Assembly (NCBI GenBank): GCA_016712445.1
Contig: JADJRB010000002.1
Location: 124,001 to 188,000 of the forward strand
Reading direction: 5' to 3'
From: Acidobacteriota bacterium
Lineage (GTDB): Bacteria; Pseudomonadota; Alphaproteobacteria; Caulobacterales; Hyphomonadaceae
DNA length: 64,000 bases
Shown here: piece by piece, positions 1 to 7,144 of the stretch
Layout of the letters: every line of letters starts with the position of its first letter
Position numbering within the stretch: the first letter of the stretch is position 1
Notes under the pieces: model-generated
What the model was told of the DNA's origin: nothing
Database searches by the model: none
The model's input: only the letters and a program-made list of their open reading frames with translations
Position numbers and translations under genes: made by a program

Positions 1-732
1 ATAGTCTGCGGTCTCGCCAGTTGAGGCTTTCCAGTTGACCCCGACATAGGGCGCGAACTGACGATCGAACTCATAGCGCAGGCGCAGGCCCATTTCCGCA
101 GTGGAAAGTCCGGCGCCGGTTTCAAGTTCAGGAACGTCCTCAGCCGCGAAGTTCAGTTCCGTTCGCGGTTGCAGGACAAGGCGCTGGGTCAGCAGGAATT
201 CATACTCGGCTTCGAGGCGAGCAGAAAGGTCACCTTCGTCGCTGAGGAACACGGCCCCGTCTATTTCGAACCAGTAGTGAGCGAGCCCCTGGATTCCAGC
301 GACTGCGTAGGTGCGGGACGGACCCGGCTCGAAATCATGACGCACGCCTGCCTGCAGATCGAAATAGCGCGCGATCGGACGTGACCAGAGCGCCTGTACT
401 TCAGATTCTTCAAAACTGCTCGTATCCAGGTCGTAGTCGATCTCGGACTTTATCCAGAGCCGGTTCTCGTCCGTACCCCACCAGCCCTGACCTTCCAGAA
501 GAAGAGCGGGAGAGCCCTCGCCCGATTGGTATTCGAACCGGTCGGCGAGGATCATGTAATTTGTCCCTCCGCCATGCTCTTTTTTCAGGGCGTCCTGAGA
601 CGCCTTGAACTCATCCTTGTCCCAATAGGTTTCAGCCTGCGATCCGGGTGCGGGTGTTTCCTGCGCAAAAGCAGGCGCGGCCGTCACCGGAGAAAGCAGG
701 ACAAGCATGGCAATCATCTGAGCGCGGGTCAT
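1..732 (-). CDS. copB: Copper resistance protein B, outer membrane (partial, cut by window edge)
   Basis: Outer-membrane copper resistance protein, partner of CopA in copper sequestration or efflux. The frame is open from the ATG at 732 to base 1, so about 244 N-terminal codons are visible and the C-terminus lies outside. A signal peptide with an Ala-rich end and an AFAQ-type cleavage site is followed by the family's beginning of the barrel: a YDLDTSSFEESEVQALWSRP-like segment, then the strand pattern YFDLQAGVRHDFEPGPSRTY and EFLLTQRLVLQPRTELNF. These are typical of the CopB family. Its ATG shares one base with the TGA of copA (TGATG), so the two are translationally coupled. Unlike many CopB proteins, no Met-rich linker is seen in the visible part. 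Confidence 0.9.
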   Translation of the reverse strand, partial: MTRAQMIAMLVLLSPVTAAPAFAQETPAPGSQAETYWDKDEFKASQDALKKEHGGGTNYMILADRFEYQSGEGSPALLLEGQGWWGTDENRLWIKSEIDYDLDTSSFEESEVQALWSRPIARYFDLQAGVRHDFEPGPSRTYAVAGIQGLAHYWFEIDGAVFLSDEGDLSARLEAEYEFLLTQRLVLQPRTELNFAAEDVPELETGAGLSTAEMGLRLRYEFDRQFAPYVGVNWKASTGETADY

Positions 733-2585
733 CAACGGTGTCCTTCGTGGCTCATGCCCGTCATCGGGGCTTCTTTTGGCGGAGGGTCGTCCGTCACTGG
801 AGTATCTGAAGGCGTATGATCCCTATGCGGATCGTCAGCGCCGGTCGCCGCATTTCGTGGCACGACCGAGACGACCTGCATCATGCCGGCATGCATGTGG
901 AACAGGAGGTGGCAGTGGAAGGCCCAGTCGCCAACATGGTCGGCGGTGACATCAAACGACAGCCGCTCGGCAGGTTTGACGATCACCGTGTGCTTGCGCG
1001 GCTTGTGATCGGTATCGCCCACCACGAGGTCGAAGAACATGCCGTGCAGGTGGATCGGGTGCGTCATCATCGTATCGTTGACGAGCGTCACGCGCAGGCG
1101 TTCGCCTTCATGGAAAATAATCGGACCCGTCACTTCGCTAAGCTTCACGCCGTCGAAGGACCACATGTAGCGTTCCATATTGCCGGTGAGATGGATTTCC
1201 ATTTCGCGGCCCGGTGCCCGTGTGTCCGGGTTGGGCGTGAGGCTCCGGAGCTGTGAATACCTGAGCGCCCTGTGCGGCACCGATTCGAGCCCAAGCCCCG
1301 GCTCGTCGATCCGGCTCACTTGCACCATCGCAACGTTATCCACGCCGACGCCCATCTTGTGGTCATGGCCTTGCGGGACTGCCGCAGCCATGTCCATGGC
1401 GCCATGATCCATGCCCGGCATGGTGCCGTGGTCCATTCCCGCCATTGAGCCGTGATCCATGGATGCCATGTCCATGCCCATGTCGCGGTGGGTCAGCGTC
1501 GGGCGTTCGCGCAGCAGGGGAGCGGTTGCAACAAGGCCCGTTTCAGGCGCGAGTGTCGCGACCACCTGACCTGACCGGTCGATCGATTCTGCGACGAGCG
1601 CAAACGGCCTGGCGCGGGTCGGGCTGACGATCACGTCATAGGTCTCGGCAACCCCGATCTGGAACTCGTCTGTCTCGACCGGTTGCACATGGAGCCCGTC
1701 TGCAGCCACCACGGTCATGGGCAATCCTGGGATCCGGAAATTGAAGATTGTCATGGCTGACGCGTTGATGATCCGTAGGCGGACGCGTTCTCCTGAATTG
1801 AAGATCGCGGTCCAGTTGTCTTCCGTCGAATGGCCGTTGATCAGATAGGTGTAGACCGAGGCCGTGACATCCGAGATGTCGGTCGGCGACATGCGCATGG
1901 CGCCCCACGACGCGCGGTCGGCAAGCGTGGCGCCGAGACCGTTTTCACGGGCGTCCTTCAGGAAGTCACCAGCTGTGCGCTGCTGGAAGTTATAAATGGC
2001 AGCATCTTTCTTCAGGCGCGCAAACACCTTGTGCGGATGTTCGAAACTCCAGTCTGACAGGACGAGGACGTATTCGCGGTCGGCCTGCACAGGATCGGGC
2101 CCTGCAGGATCGATAATCAGCGGACCGTAGTGCCCCATCTGTTCCTGCAGCCCGGAATGGGAGTGATACCAGTAGGTGCCGCTCTGCGGGACCGCGAACT
2201 CATAGGTGAATGTCGACTTCGGCTTGATGCCGGGGAAGGAAACTCCGGGCACCCCGTCCATGTGAAACGGCACGAGAAGTCCGTGCCAGTGGATCGATGT
2301 GTCCTCGTCGAGTGTATTGGTGACCTTGAGGGTCACCTTTTCGCCTTCGCGGAACCGGATCAGTGGTCCGGGCAGCGTTCCGTTGATCGTGATGGCATGG
2401 CCGGAGCGTCCACCGATCTCGACGGCGCTGTGGCCGACGGTGAGGTCAAAGGCATTGCCGGAGACTTCAAAGATTCCTTTGTTGCCGGCAGTAGCGCTCC
2501 GCGCCCAGGCCGGGAGCAGGGCGCTGGATGCCGCGAAGAGTCCGCCTGCAGCGGCCGTACGGAGGAGATTGCGTCGTGTGAGCAT
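732..2585 (-). CDS. copA: Multicopper oxidase CopA, copper resistance
   Basis: Periplasmic multicopper oxidase (617 aa), thought to oxidise Cu(I) and bind surplus copper. It begins with a twin-arginine signal (TRRNLL followed by an Ala-rich hydrophobic stretch), as expected for a protein exported folded with its copper. The copper-binding motifs are all there: HWHG and WYHSHSG in the first cupredoxin domain, and HPIHLHG plus HCHLLFHMHAGMMQ near the C-terminus (type 1 and trinuclear sites). Around residues 370–400 there is a Met/His repeat (MDHG-x-MxG units), a usual CopA copper-loading region. It sits between a CusF-like gene upstream and copB downstream. The ATG at 2585 gives the intact Tat signal. 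Confidence 0.96.
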   Translation of the reverse strand: MLTRRNLLRTAAAGGLFAASSALLPAWARSATAGNKGIFEVSGNAFDLTVGHSAVEIGGRSGHAITINGTLPGPLIRFREGEKVTLKVTNTLDEDTSIHWHGLLVPFHMDGVPGVSFPGIKPKSTFTYEFAVPQSGTYWYHSHSGLQEQMGHYGPLIIDPAGPDPVQADREYVLVLSDWSFEHPHKVFARLKKDAAIYNFQQRTAGDFLKDARENGLGATLADRASWGAMRMSPTDISDVTASVYTYLINGHSTEDNWTAIFNSGERVRLRIINASAMTIFNFRIPGLPMTVVAADGLHVQPVETDEFQIGVAETYDVIVSPTRARPFALVAESIDRSGQVVATLAPETGLVATAPLLRERPTLTHRDMGMDMASMDHGSMAGMDHGTMPGMDHGAMDMAAAVPQGHDHKMGVGVDNVAMVQVSRIDEPGLGLESVPHRALRYSQLRSLTPNPDTRAPGREMEIHLTGNMERYMWSFDGVKLSEVTGPIIFHEGERLRVTLVNDTMMTHPIHLHGMFFDLVVGDTDHKPRKHTVIVKPAERLSFDVTADHVGDWAFHCHLLFHMHAGMMQVVSVVPRNAATGADDPHRDHTPSDTPVTDDPPPKEAPMTGMSHEGHR

Positions 2586-2654
2586 GGGTTCGAACCTTGT
2601 GTGAGGAGCGCCTGCCGCGCGCGCCGGAAGCGCCCTGCGCGGCAGGCGACCGGA

Positions 2655-3302
2655 TCAGTGCTGGCTATGGTCCATCTCAGCAGCGGGCTTTTCGTCTGCC
2701 GGCGGAGCATCGGATGATTTCTTCATCATCGCGCACATCTCCTTGCAGTTCATGGCCTCGGCATCGGCTGGTTTCATGTCGCCGTGCTTCATGCCGTCCA
2801 TGTTGCCATGGTCCATGCCCTTCATGCCGGTGTGGTCCATGCCCGGCATCGCGTCATGATCCATCCCGCCCATGTCGCAGGATTTGCCGCTGGCTGCCGC
2901 GAGCGCCATGGCCGTCTCGTGCATCTTGCCCATGCAGGCGTCATGCAGGCCTTTCGGGGCGTCGAGCGAACACATCGCTTCAATCCTGTAAGACTTTGAT
3001 TTTGTGTCCTCAGTCAGAAGGAAATGGACGCGGTCGCCGGCGGCGAAGGCGGACAGGTCAACGCCCTTGGCGGCCTTGAAGTCCATCGTCATGGCGTCCC
3101 AGTTGAGGGCGGCGATGGGCGTGTGATCGATCGTGGCTTTGGATGCCTTCACGTCGAGGGCGGCCACTGTGCCTTCGCCCATCGGAAGGCCGCAATGATC
3201 AGAGTGCTGCATCGCGGCAGCGGAGCTGTCGCCTTCAAGCGCAAAGGCGGGTGAGGCTGCAAACACAACGGCAGCGGCGAGAATAGAGTGGGAGAGTTTC
3301 AT
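2655..3302 (-). CDS. CusF-like periplasmic copper-binding protein with Met/His-rich tail
   Basis: Secreted copper-binding protein of about 215 aa. The start is put at 3302, not at the farther upstream ATG (3353), because only this start leaves a clean signal peptide (MKLSHSILAAAVVFAASPAFA) and has AGGAA upstream. Residues about 40–105 match the CusF fold (TVAALDVKASKATIDH, then NWDAMTMDF with the Trp and Met residues that hold Cu(I) in CusF). A Cys-containing linker follows, then MDHDAMPGMDH-type repeats and a CKEMCAMM motif. The repeats resemble those in CopA next door. Probably a copper chaperone or scavenger of the cop operon. The tail is much longer than in E. coli CusF, which is about 110 aa. 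Confidence 0.8.
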   Translation of the reverse strand: MKLSHSILAAAVVFAASPAFALEGDSSAAAMQHSDHCGLPMGEGTVAALDVKASKATIDHTPIAALNWDAMTMDFKAAKGVDLSAFAAGDRVHFLLTEDTKSKSYRIEAMCSLDAPKGLHDACMGKMHETAMALAAASGKSCDMGGMDHDAMPGMDHTGMKGMDHGNMDGMKHGDMKPADAEAMNCKEMCAMMKKSSDAPPADEKPAAEMDHSQH

Positions 3303-3418
3303 GGGAAGCGTTCCTGTGAATGATCGGTGTGGACAGCGGGCGCGAAAGCGCACGCACGTTCAGATGACGAAGAAGCTGACTGCGCGGCCCGGAGGCGGGC
3401 GCAGCGATCATCACAGGA

Positions 3419-3841
3419 TCAATTCTGCAGGCGTATCTTCAGGGTAACGAGCGAAGGACTCGGCCTCGGCGGATCTCGGGCCGGTTCAATCCTCAGCGTC
3501 GCGAGTTTGAATACCCCGCGGCTCCCGGTGGCAGGCTGGGCAGGAAGGCCGGCGGCGTCAACCGGAAACGTATTGACCGCCTTGTTCGAGGAATCGGACG
3601 GCAGGGCAACCGCTTCGCACCCGCTACAGTCATGGCCCTCGTCTTCGGAGCCCGGGTCACAGTGATCAGTGTCAGGCGCGTCCTGGGAGACTGTGTGAAT
3701 GTCGTGGCTTGCCAGTGTGGCCACCACTGCCCCTGGTCCGGCCACCGCCTGTGCAACCGAAGCGCACGCACACGCCGCATGCCCGCCGCCCAGCACAAGC
3801 AGGGTGAGTGCAATAACCGCGCGGCGAAGCGAATCCATCAT
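3419..3841 (-). CDS. Small exported Cys/His/Asp-rich protein of the cop operon
   Basis: A protein of about 140 aa without a family I can name. A basic start (MMDSLRRAVIAL) leads into a hydrophobic segment and a CACAS motif, consistent with export. The middle is acidic and has metal-ligand-type residues (DHCDPGSEDEGHDCSGC), followed by a Pro/Arg-rich end. It is the first gene of the leftward cop group and diverges from csoR 58 bases away, so it probably shares the csoR operator. ATGs at 3859, 3841 and 3838 are possible; 3841 puts the basic residues right before the hydrophobic stretch. A role in metal binding is a guess from composition and place. Confidence 0.5.
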   Translation of the reverse strand: MMDSLRRAVIALTLLVLGGGHAACACASVAQAVAGPGAVVATLASHDIHTVSQDAPDTDHCDPGSEDEGHDCSGCEAVALPSDSSNKAVNTFPVDAAGLPAQPATGSRGVFKLATLRIEPARDPPRPSPSLVTLKIRLQN

Positions 3842-3874
3842 GGAGCGTTGACCAGCCAATTCCAGTCGGTTAAA

Positions 3875-3893
3875 TATACCCCCAAGAGGTATA
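3875..3893. promoter_or_regulatory. Candidate CsoR operator (inverted repeat)
   Basis: TATACC-CCCAAGA-GGTATA is a perfect 6-base inverted repeat with a 7-base spacer containing a C-run. It lies 6 bases before the csoR ATG and in the short divergent gap to the cop genes. CsoR/RcnR operators are usually palindromic with G/C tracts, so autoregulation and control of the cop operon are plausible. Inferred, not shown. Confidence 0.5.
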
Positions 3894-3899
3894 AGTCAA

Positions 3900-4175
3900 A
3901 TGCATCACGCGCCGCCTAAATCCGTTGTAACCCGGCTCAGAAGAATTGAAGGCCAGGTACGCGGCGTGTCCGGAATGGTCGAGGAAGGCAGGTACTGCAT
4001 CGATATCCTGACCCAGGTTCAGGCGATCAAGGCCGCGCTCGGCAAGGTCGAAGATGAACTCCTGAAGAACCACGCCGCTCACTGCGTAGAGGAAGCCATA
4101 CGTGACGGCGATGCTGAGACCCAGCGGCAGAAGTTTTCCGAGCTCGTCGACCTGTTTGGCAAGTACCGTGGCTGA
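3900..4175 (+). CDS. csoR: CsoR-type copper-sensing repressor
   Basis: A 91-aa protein of the CsoR/RcnR (DUF156) family, all-helical DNA-binding repressors that let go of DNA on binding metal. The family start RLRRIEGQVRGV is clear. The copper ligands fit CsoR exactly: Cys33, His58 and Cys62, with the 25- and 4-residue spacing of the Cys-His-Cys set of mycobacterial CsoR. That favours Cu(I) over the nickel/cobalt sensor RcnR, which has an N-terminal His and a different pattern. It stands alone on the plus strand, divergent from the cop genes, with the palindrome just upstream of its start. Confidence 0.92.
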   Translation: MHHAPPKSVVTRLRRIEGQVRGVSGMVEEGRYCIDILTQVQAIKAALGKVEDELLKNHAAHCVEEAIRDGDAETQRQKFSELVDLFGKYRG

Positions 4176-4226
4176 AGGCTCCCAACGCTTCGACCTCGTC
4201 TAGGTTTTCCGGATCGCCGAGCTCTG

Positions 4227-4850
4227 TCAGATGACGCGTTTGATTTCGCTATAGGCGCCGTTGGTGCGAAGCGTGACCTCGACGCTCACGCCGCTCCGGT
4301 TGCGCCAATACCAGCCGTGTGCGCCGTCGAAATCGGCGGTGAGTTCTCCCGCATCGCGGGTTTCAGCCCTGCCTTTCCGGTAGCTGGTAAACAGACCGCC
4401 AGCGCCATCGGCATGCAGATCCGAGTTTACGTGTCCCGGTGACGCCGTCCATTCATAGGGAGCGACTTCGCCCTTCTTCATGGTGAGCTTGATTTCGGCG
4501 GCTTCATCTGGCGCCAGTGTCAGTGTGACCACATCGCGCCAGGCTTCGGTAGCGGGCTCCGATGAAGTCGCAGCTGGCGCGACGCTCGGCTCTGTGGTCT
4601 CGGCGACAAGGGCAGGAGGCTGCGTCGTGTTCGCCTGTGCCTCCGCTTCAGACGCCAGCTGCTGCTTGATTTCTCCCATCTGCGTGAGGCCGAGCATCTT
4701 GCCCACACCGGTCGGATCAACCGCGTACTCGGCGGGAAGCACGACGGTGCCGAGCAGGACCGCTGCGGCGGCGATGGCGATTGCGGTCGAGCGCAGGAGT
4801 TGCGGCGTGGTCGGAAGTTCGGCGCGATTGGGTATGTCGGTATTGTACAT
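4227..4850 (-). CDS. Membrane-anchored protein linked to HupE
   Basis: A 207-aa protein with one transmembrane helix near the N-terminus (about residues 18–42), an Ala/Pro/Thr-rich linker and a C-terminal domain (about 100–207, with VTLTLAPDEAAEIKLTMKKG and HGWYWRNRSG) that should be periplasmic. Such 'transmembrane anchor' proteins commonly accompany HupE/UreJ permeases; the exact role is not known to me. The gene starts 12 bases after hupE ends, so it is the last gene of that operon. The ATG at 4850 is chosen over 4856 because GGAG lies 9 bases before it but only 3 before the other. Confidence 0.7.
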   Translation of the reverse strand: MYNTDIPNRAELPTTPQLLRSTAIAIAAAAVLLGTVVLPAEYAVDPTGVGKMLGLTQMGEIKQQLASEAEAQANTTQPPALVAETTEPSVAPAATSSEPATEAWRDVVTLTLAPDEAAEIKLTMKKGEVAPYEWTASPGHVNSDLHADGAGGLFTSYRKGRAETRDAGELTADFDGAHGWYWRNRSGVSVEVTLRTNGAYSEIKRVI

Positions 4851-4862
4851 GAGCATGGTCTC

Positions 4863-5588
4863 CTAGGCGACGAAGTAACCGGTGAGCTGGTAGCCGATCA
4901 GCAGGAAGCCGGCGGTCATCATCACCACGTTTGCAGTGTAGGCATGTTTCAGGAATGAGGGCGTGCGCCGCCAGAAGCCCATGACGATCAGGATGGCGCC
5001 GAGGGCGAGCAGCTGGCCGATCTCGACACCGACATTGAAGGCCAGGAGGTTAGGCAACAGACCGTCCGGCGAAATCTCGTAGTCTAGGATTTTCGAGGAG
5101 AGCCCGAAGCCGTGACAGAAGCCGAAGATGAGGGTGGCCGCCTTGGTGTTAGGCTGGAAGCCGAACCAGCGCTGGTAGGCGCCCATGTTGTCGAGCGCCT
5201 TGTAGACAATCGACAGGCCGATGATCGCATCGATGATGTAGCTGTTGATGCCGAAGTTGAAGAAGACGCCGGCCAGCATCGTGGTCGAGTGACCGATGGC
5301 AAACAGGCTGACATAGATGCCGATGTCCTTCATCCGGTAGAGGAAGAAGATTACGCCCAGCAGGAAGAGGATGTGGTCGTATCCGGTCACCATGTGCTTG
5401 GCGCCGAGATAGAGGAAGGACATCAGGTGGACGCCTGAAATCTCCTGGATGTATCCCTTGTCGCCTTCGGCCACGCCGTGTGCGAAGGCCTCGCCCGGAA
5501 GCGCAAAGGCGAGAGCGACCAACAGCGCAGTGAGGATTGGCCGGGCGAGCGCAGTGCGCGCTGGCAGGTTTGGAAGTTCAGTTTGCAT
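4863..5588 (-). CDS. HupE/UreJ-family metal permease
   Basis: Integral membrane protein of about 241 aa of the HupE/UreJ family, known or proposed nickel/cobalt permeases. After a signal sequence ending in GEAFAHG come about six hydrophobic segments. The family's signature histidine motifs are visible: GYDHILFLLG, FAIGHSTT and GFCHGFGLSSK, with EIGQL later. The ATG at 5588 is used because it starts a proper signal peptide; it overlaps the end of the upstream lipoprotein gene by 11 bases. Placed between copper and Czc-type genes, it may take up or move a divalent metal, but substrate cannot be read from sequence. Confidence 0.82.
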   Translation of the reverse strand: MQTELPNLPARTALARPILTALLVALAFALPGEAFAHGVAEGDKGYIQEISGVHLMSFLYLGAKHMVTGYDHILFLLGVIFFLYRMKDIGIYVSLFAIGHSTTMLAGVFFNFGINSYIIDAIIGLSIVYKALDNMGAYQRWFGFQPNTKAATLIFGFCHGFGLSSKILDYEISPDGLLPNLLAFNVGVEIGQLLALGAILIVMGFWRRTPSFLKHAYTANVVMMTAGFLLIGYQLTGYFVA

Positions 5589-5814
5589 CTGCCGGGCCTT
5601 CATTTGTGCGCATTGCCTTGAGTGTCTCCTTTCGGCAGGCCGAGTAAATGACCTCGCGCGGCGAACGCGACCCTCTGAGCTTTGATACAGGCCGAGTGCC
5701 GCAAGCTCTTTCGATGGCATCAGATTGCTCCGTCACCGGAGGTTTGATCTCATTGGGATGAGTTGTGCAGGCGCTCGGAACTGCGAGCCCTGTCACTACG
5801 ATCAGCGTTCGCAT
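5578..5814 (-). CDS. Small Cys-containing putative lipoprotein (paralogue of 6515–6745)
   Basis: A 78-aa product whose start MRTLIVVTGLAVPSAC resembles a lipoprotein signal, with a weak lipobox (Pro at −3). The mature part has ERACGTRP...RGSRSPREVIYSACRK. The same layout (EACGMKP...RSFRSMRLVLYRACK) is found in the gene at 6515–6745, so the two are paralogues about 700 bases apart. It begins 2 bases after the DUF3147 gene and overlaps hupE, so it is part of that operon. Function unknown; the two conserved Cys in the mature part could form a disulphide. Confidence 0.6.
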   Translation of the reverse strand: MRTLIVVTGLAVPSACTTHPNEIKPPVTEQSDAIERACGTRPVSKLRGSRSPREVIYSACRKETLKAMRTNEGPADAN

Positions 5815-5816
5815 GA

Positions 5817-6182
5817 TTATTGTCCTTGTCCGAAGGAGATGCCCAGCCGGCCCGCAAGCCAGATCGCTGACACGTAAAGGCCGATCGTGATGGCGCTGGC
5901 GACGGCAAGCGACACCCAGAAGTTCACGTCTTTCTCCATCAGTGCTGGCAAGATCAGGAAGAAAGGCAGGCTGGGGACCACATACCAGAGCGTCGCACGG
6001 GCATGGTTTGCGACCTGGGCGACATCGCCGCCCGTGTCCCGCCACAGCCAGATGATCGCCATCAGCGAGATCAGCGGCAGGGACGCAATCAGCCCTCCAA
6101 AACCCGGAAACCGCCGGGCGACTTCCGAGATGACGGCGATGAGAACACCTGACAGGGCTGCCTTGAGGAAGAGATAGGACAT
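5817..6182 (-). CDS. DUF3147 family small membrane protein
   Basis: A 121-aa integral membrane protein with about four hydrophobic segments (SYLFLKAALSGVLIAVISEV, GGLIASLPLISLMAIIWLW, TLWYVVPSLPFFLILPALM and FWVSLAVASAITIGLYVSAIWLAG). The length and the 'GLIASLPLIS' segment fit the DUF3147 family, whose role is unknown. It is the first gene of the leftward group that continues with a lipoprotein, hupE and the anchor protein, with gaps of a few bases. No soluble domain is present. Confidence 0.72.
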   Translation of the reverse strand: MSYLFLKAALSGVLIAVISEVARRFPGFGGLIASLPLISLMAIIWLWRDTGGDVAQVANHARATLWYVVPSLPFFLILPALMEKDVNFWVSLAVASAITIGLYVSAIWLAGRLGISFGQGQ

Positions 6183-6269
6183 GTTGTTTATTTCTAATGT
6201 GAACTAGACCCGGGAATTCCATCGAGAGGTGACCCGTCTTTCGACTATCTTTCGGGCTTCCTATCCGGG

Positions 6270-6464
6270 TCAAGATGATGCCTTCTCCGTTTTCGATTTA
6301 GGCTTCTGCGCTGAACTGCTCTTGAACCGAACGCTTTCATTGCCTGTTTCGAGTATGCGGCGGTGATGGGTGAACCAATGGAGCCGCGCGGTTGTCATTT
6401 TCGTATCGTCGAACACGTTGGCCCATTCGCCGAAGTTTAGATTGCTCGCGATAACGACGGTGGA
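6270..6464 (-). pseudogene. istB C-terminal fragment (IS21-family remnant)
   Basis: On the minus strand, one frame reads STVVIASNLNFGEWANVFDD, then TARLHWFTHHRRILETGNES and a Lys/Ser-rich tail ending in a stop at 6272–6270. This is the C-terminal part of an IstB ATPase, the helper protein of IS21 elements (compare SNLPFDEWTSVFG...DRLTHHVHILELNGDSF in the intact istB at 23.3–24.1 kb). The Walker A and B parts and all of istA are missing. It is a scrap of an older insertion from a different IS21 lineage. The left limit of homology is not sharp. Confidence 0.7.
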
Positions 6465-6514
6465 GTGTTTGGCAGGCCAGGAGTCTTGCGGCGAGGGCGG
6501 GATGGCGCCTGAAA

Positions 6515-6745
6515 TCAGTCTGCGGCACCTGCACTTTTCGCAATCGCTGCCTCAGCTTTCGCCTTGCAGGCCCGGTACAGAACAAGCCGCATCGACCGGA
6601 ATGATCTAACCCTGCCTGCCGGCTTCATGCCGCAAGCTTCTTTCACGGTTGGGGCCGCAGACAGCTCAGCTTTATTGGCCAGCGTTGCAGAGTTGGCGCA
6701 CGCGCTCAAAGCAAGGATTGCCGCGAAGAGGGTAATGGCTTTCAT
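6515..6745 (-). CDS. Small Cys-containing lipoprotein (paralogue of 5578–5814)
   Basis: A 76-aa product with a good lipoprotein signal (MKAITLFAAILALSAC, lipobox LSAC). The mature part carries VKEACGMKPAGRVRSFRSMRLVLYRACK, matching the gene at 5578–5814 in Cys spacing and Arg pattern. The start at 6745 is preferred over the far upstream ATG because only this one produces the signal peptide. It lies alone between the istB scrap and ynfA, which it diverges from. Function unknown. Confidence 0.65.
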   Translation of the reverse strand: MKAITLFAAILALSACANSATLANKAELSAAPTVKEACGMKPAGRVRSFRSMRLVLYRACKAKAEAAIAKSAGAAD

Positions 6746-6801
6746 GAGGTAGTCCTCGCTTAAGGGTGGTAACGGGTGCCCGAAAAGGCCACAGGCACGT
6801 G

Positions 6802-7140
6802 ATGGATATCCGGGCGACGGTGTTTGTTTATGCAGGCGCGGCAATTGCCGAGATCGCTGGCTGTTTTGCATTCTGGGCATGGTTACGCCTCGGCAAGTCG
6901 CCGCTCTGGCTGTTGCCTGGCATTGCCTCTCTCGTGGTTTTTGCCTGGCTGCTGACACTGGTTGAGACGGCTGGGGCCGGGCGCACGTACGCAGCTTATG
7001 GCGGTGTCTACATCATCAGCTTTCTCGCATGGCTTTGGGCTGTCGAGGGCGTTCGGCCCGACCGCTGGGACGGGATTGGAGCGGTCATCTGCCTTGTTGG
7101 CGCCGCAGTCATTCTGCTGGGACCGCGCGCCCCGGGGTGA
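6802..7140 (+). CDS. YnfA family (UPF0060) small membrane protein
   Basis: A 112-aa membrane protein with four hydrophobic segments and the UPF0060/YnfA features: an EIAGCFAFWAWLRLGKS start region, GRTYAAYGGVYI in the middle and RPDRWDGIGAVICLVGAAVILLGPR at the end. YnfA proteins resemble small multidrug resistance (SMR) transporters; transport of cations or dyes has been proposed. The usual length is about 108 aa, which fits the ATG at 6802 rather than the GTG 36 bases upstream. It runs rightward, tail to tail with the P-type ATPase gene 4 bases on. Confidence 0.88.
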   Translation: MDIRATVFVYAGAAIAEIAGCFAFWAWLRLGKSPLWLLPGIASLVVFAWLLTLVETAGAGRTYAAYGGVYIISFLAWLWAVEGVRPDRWDGIGAVICLVGAAVILLGPRAPG

Positions 7141-7144
7141 TTGC

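Noticed and set aside
1372..1480. Short repeated units as a CRISPR array or other repeat array
   Set aside because: They are the Met/His codon repeats of copA, in frame, not spaced repeats.
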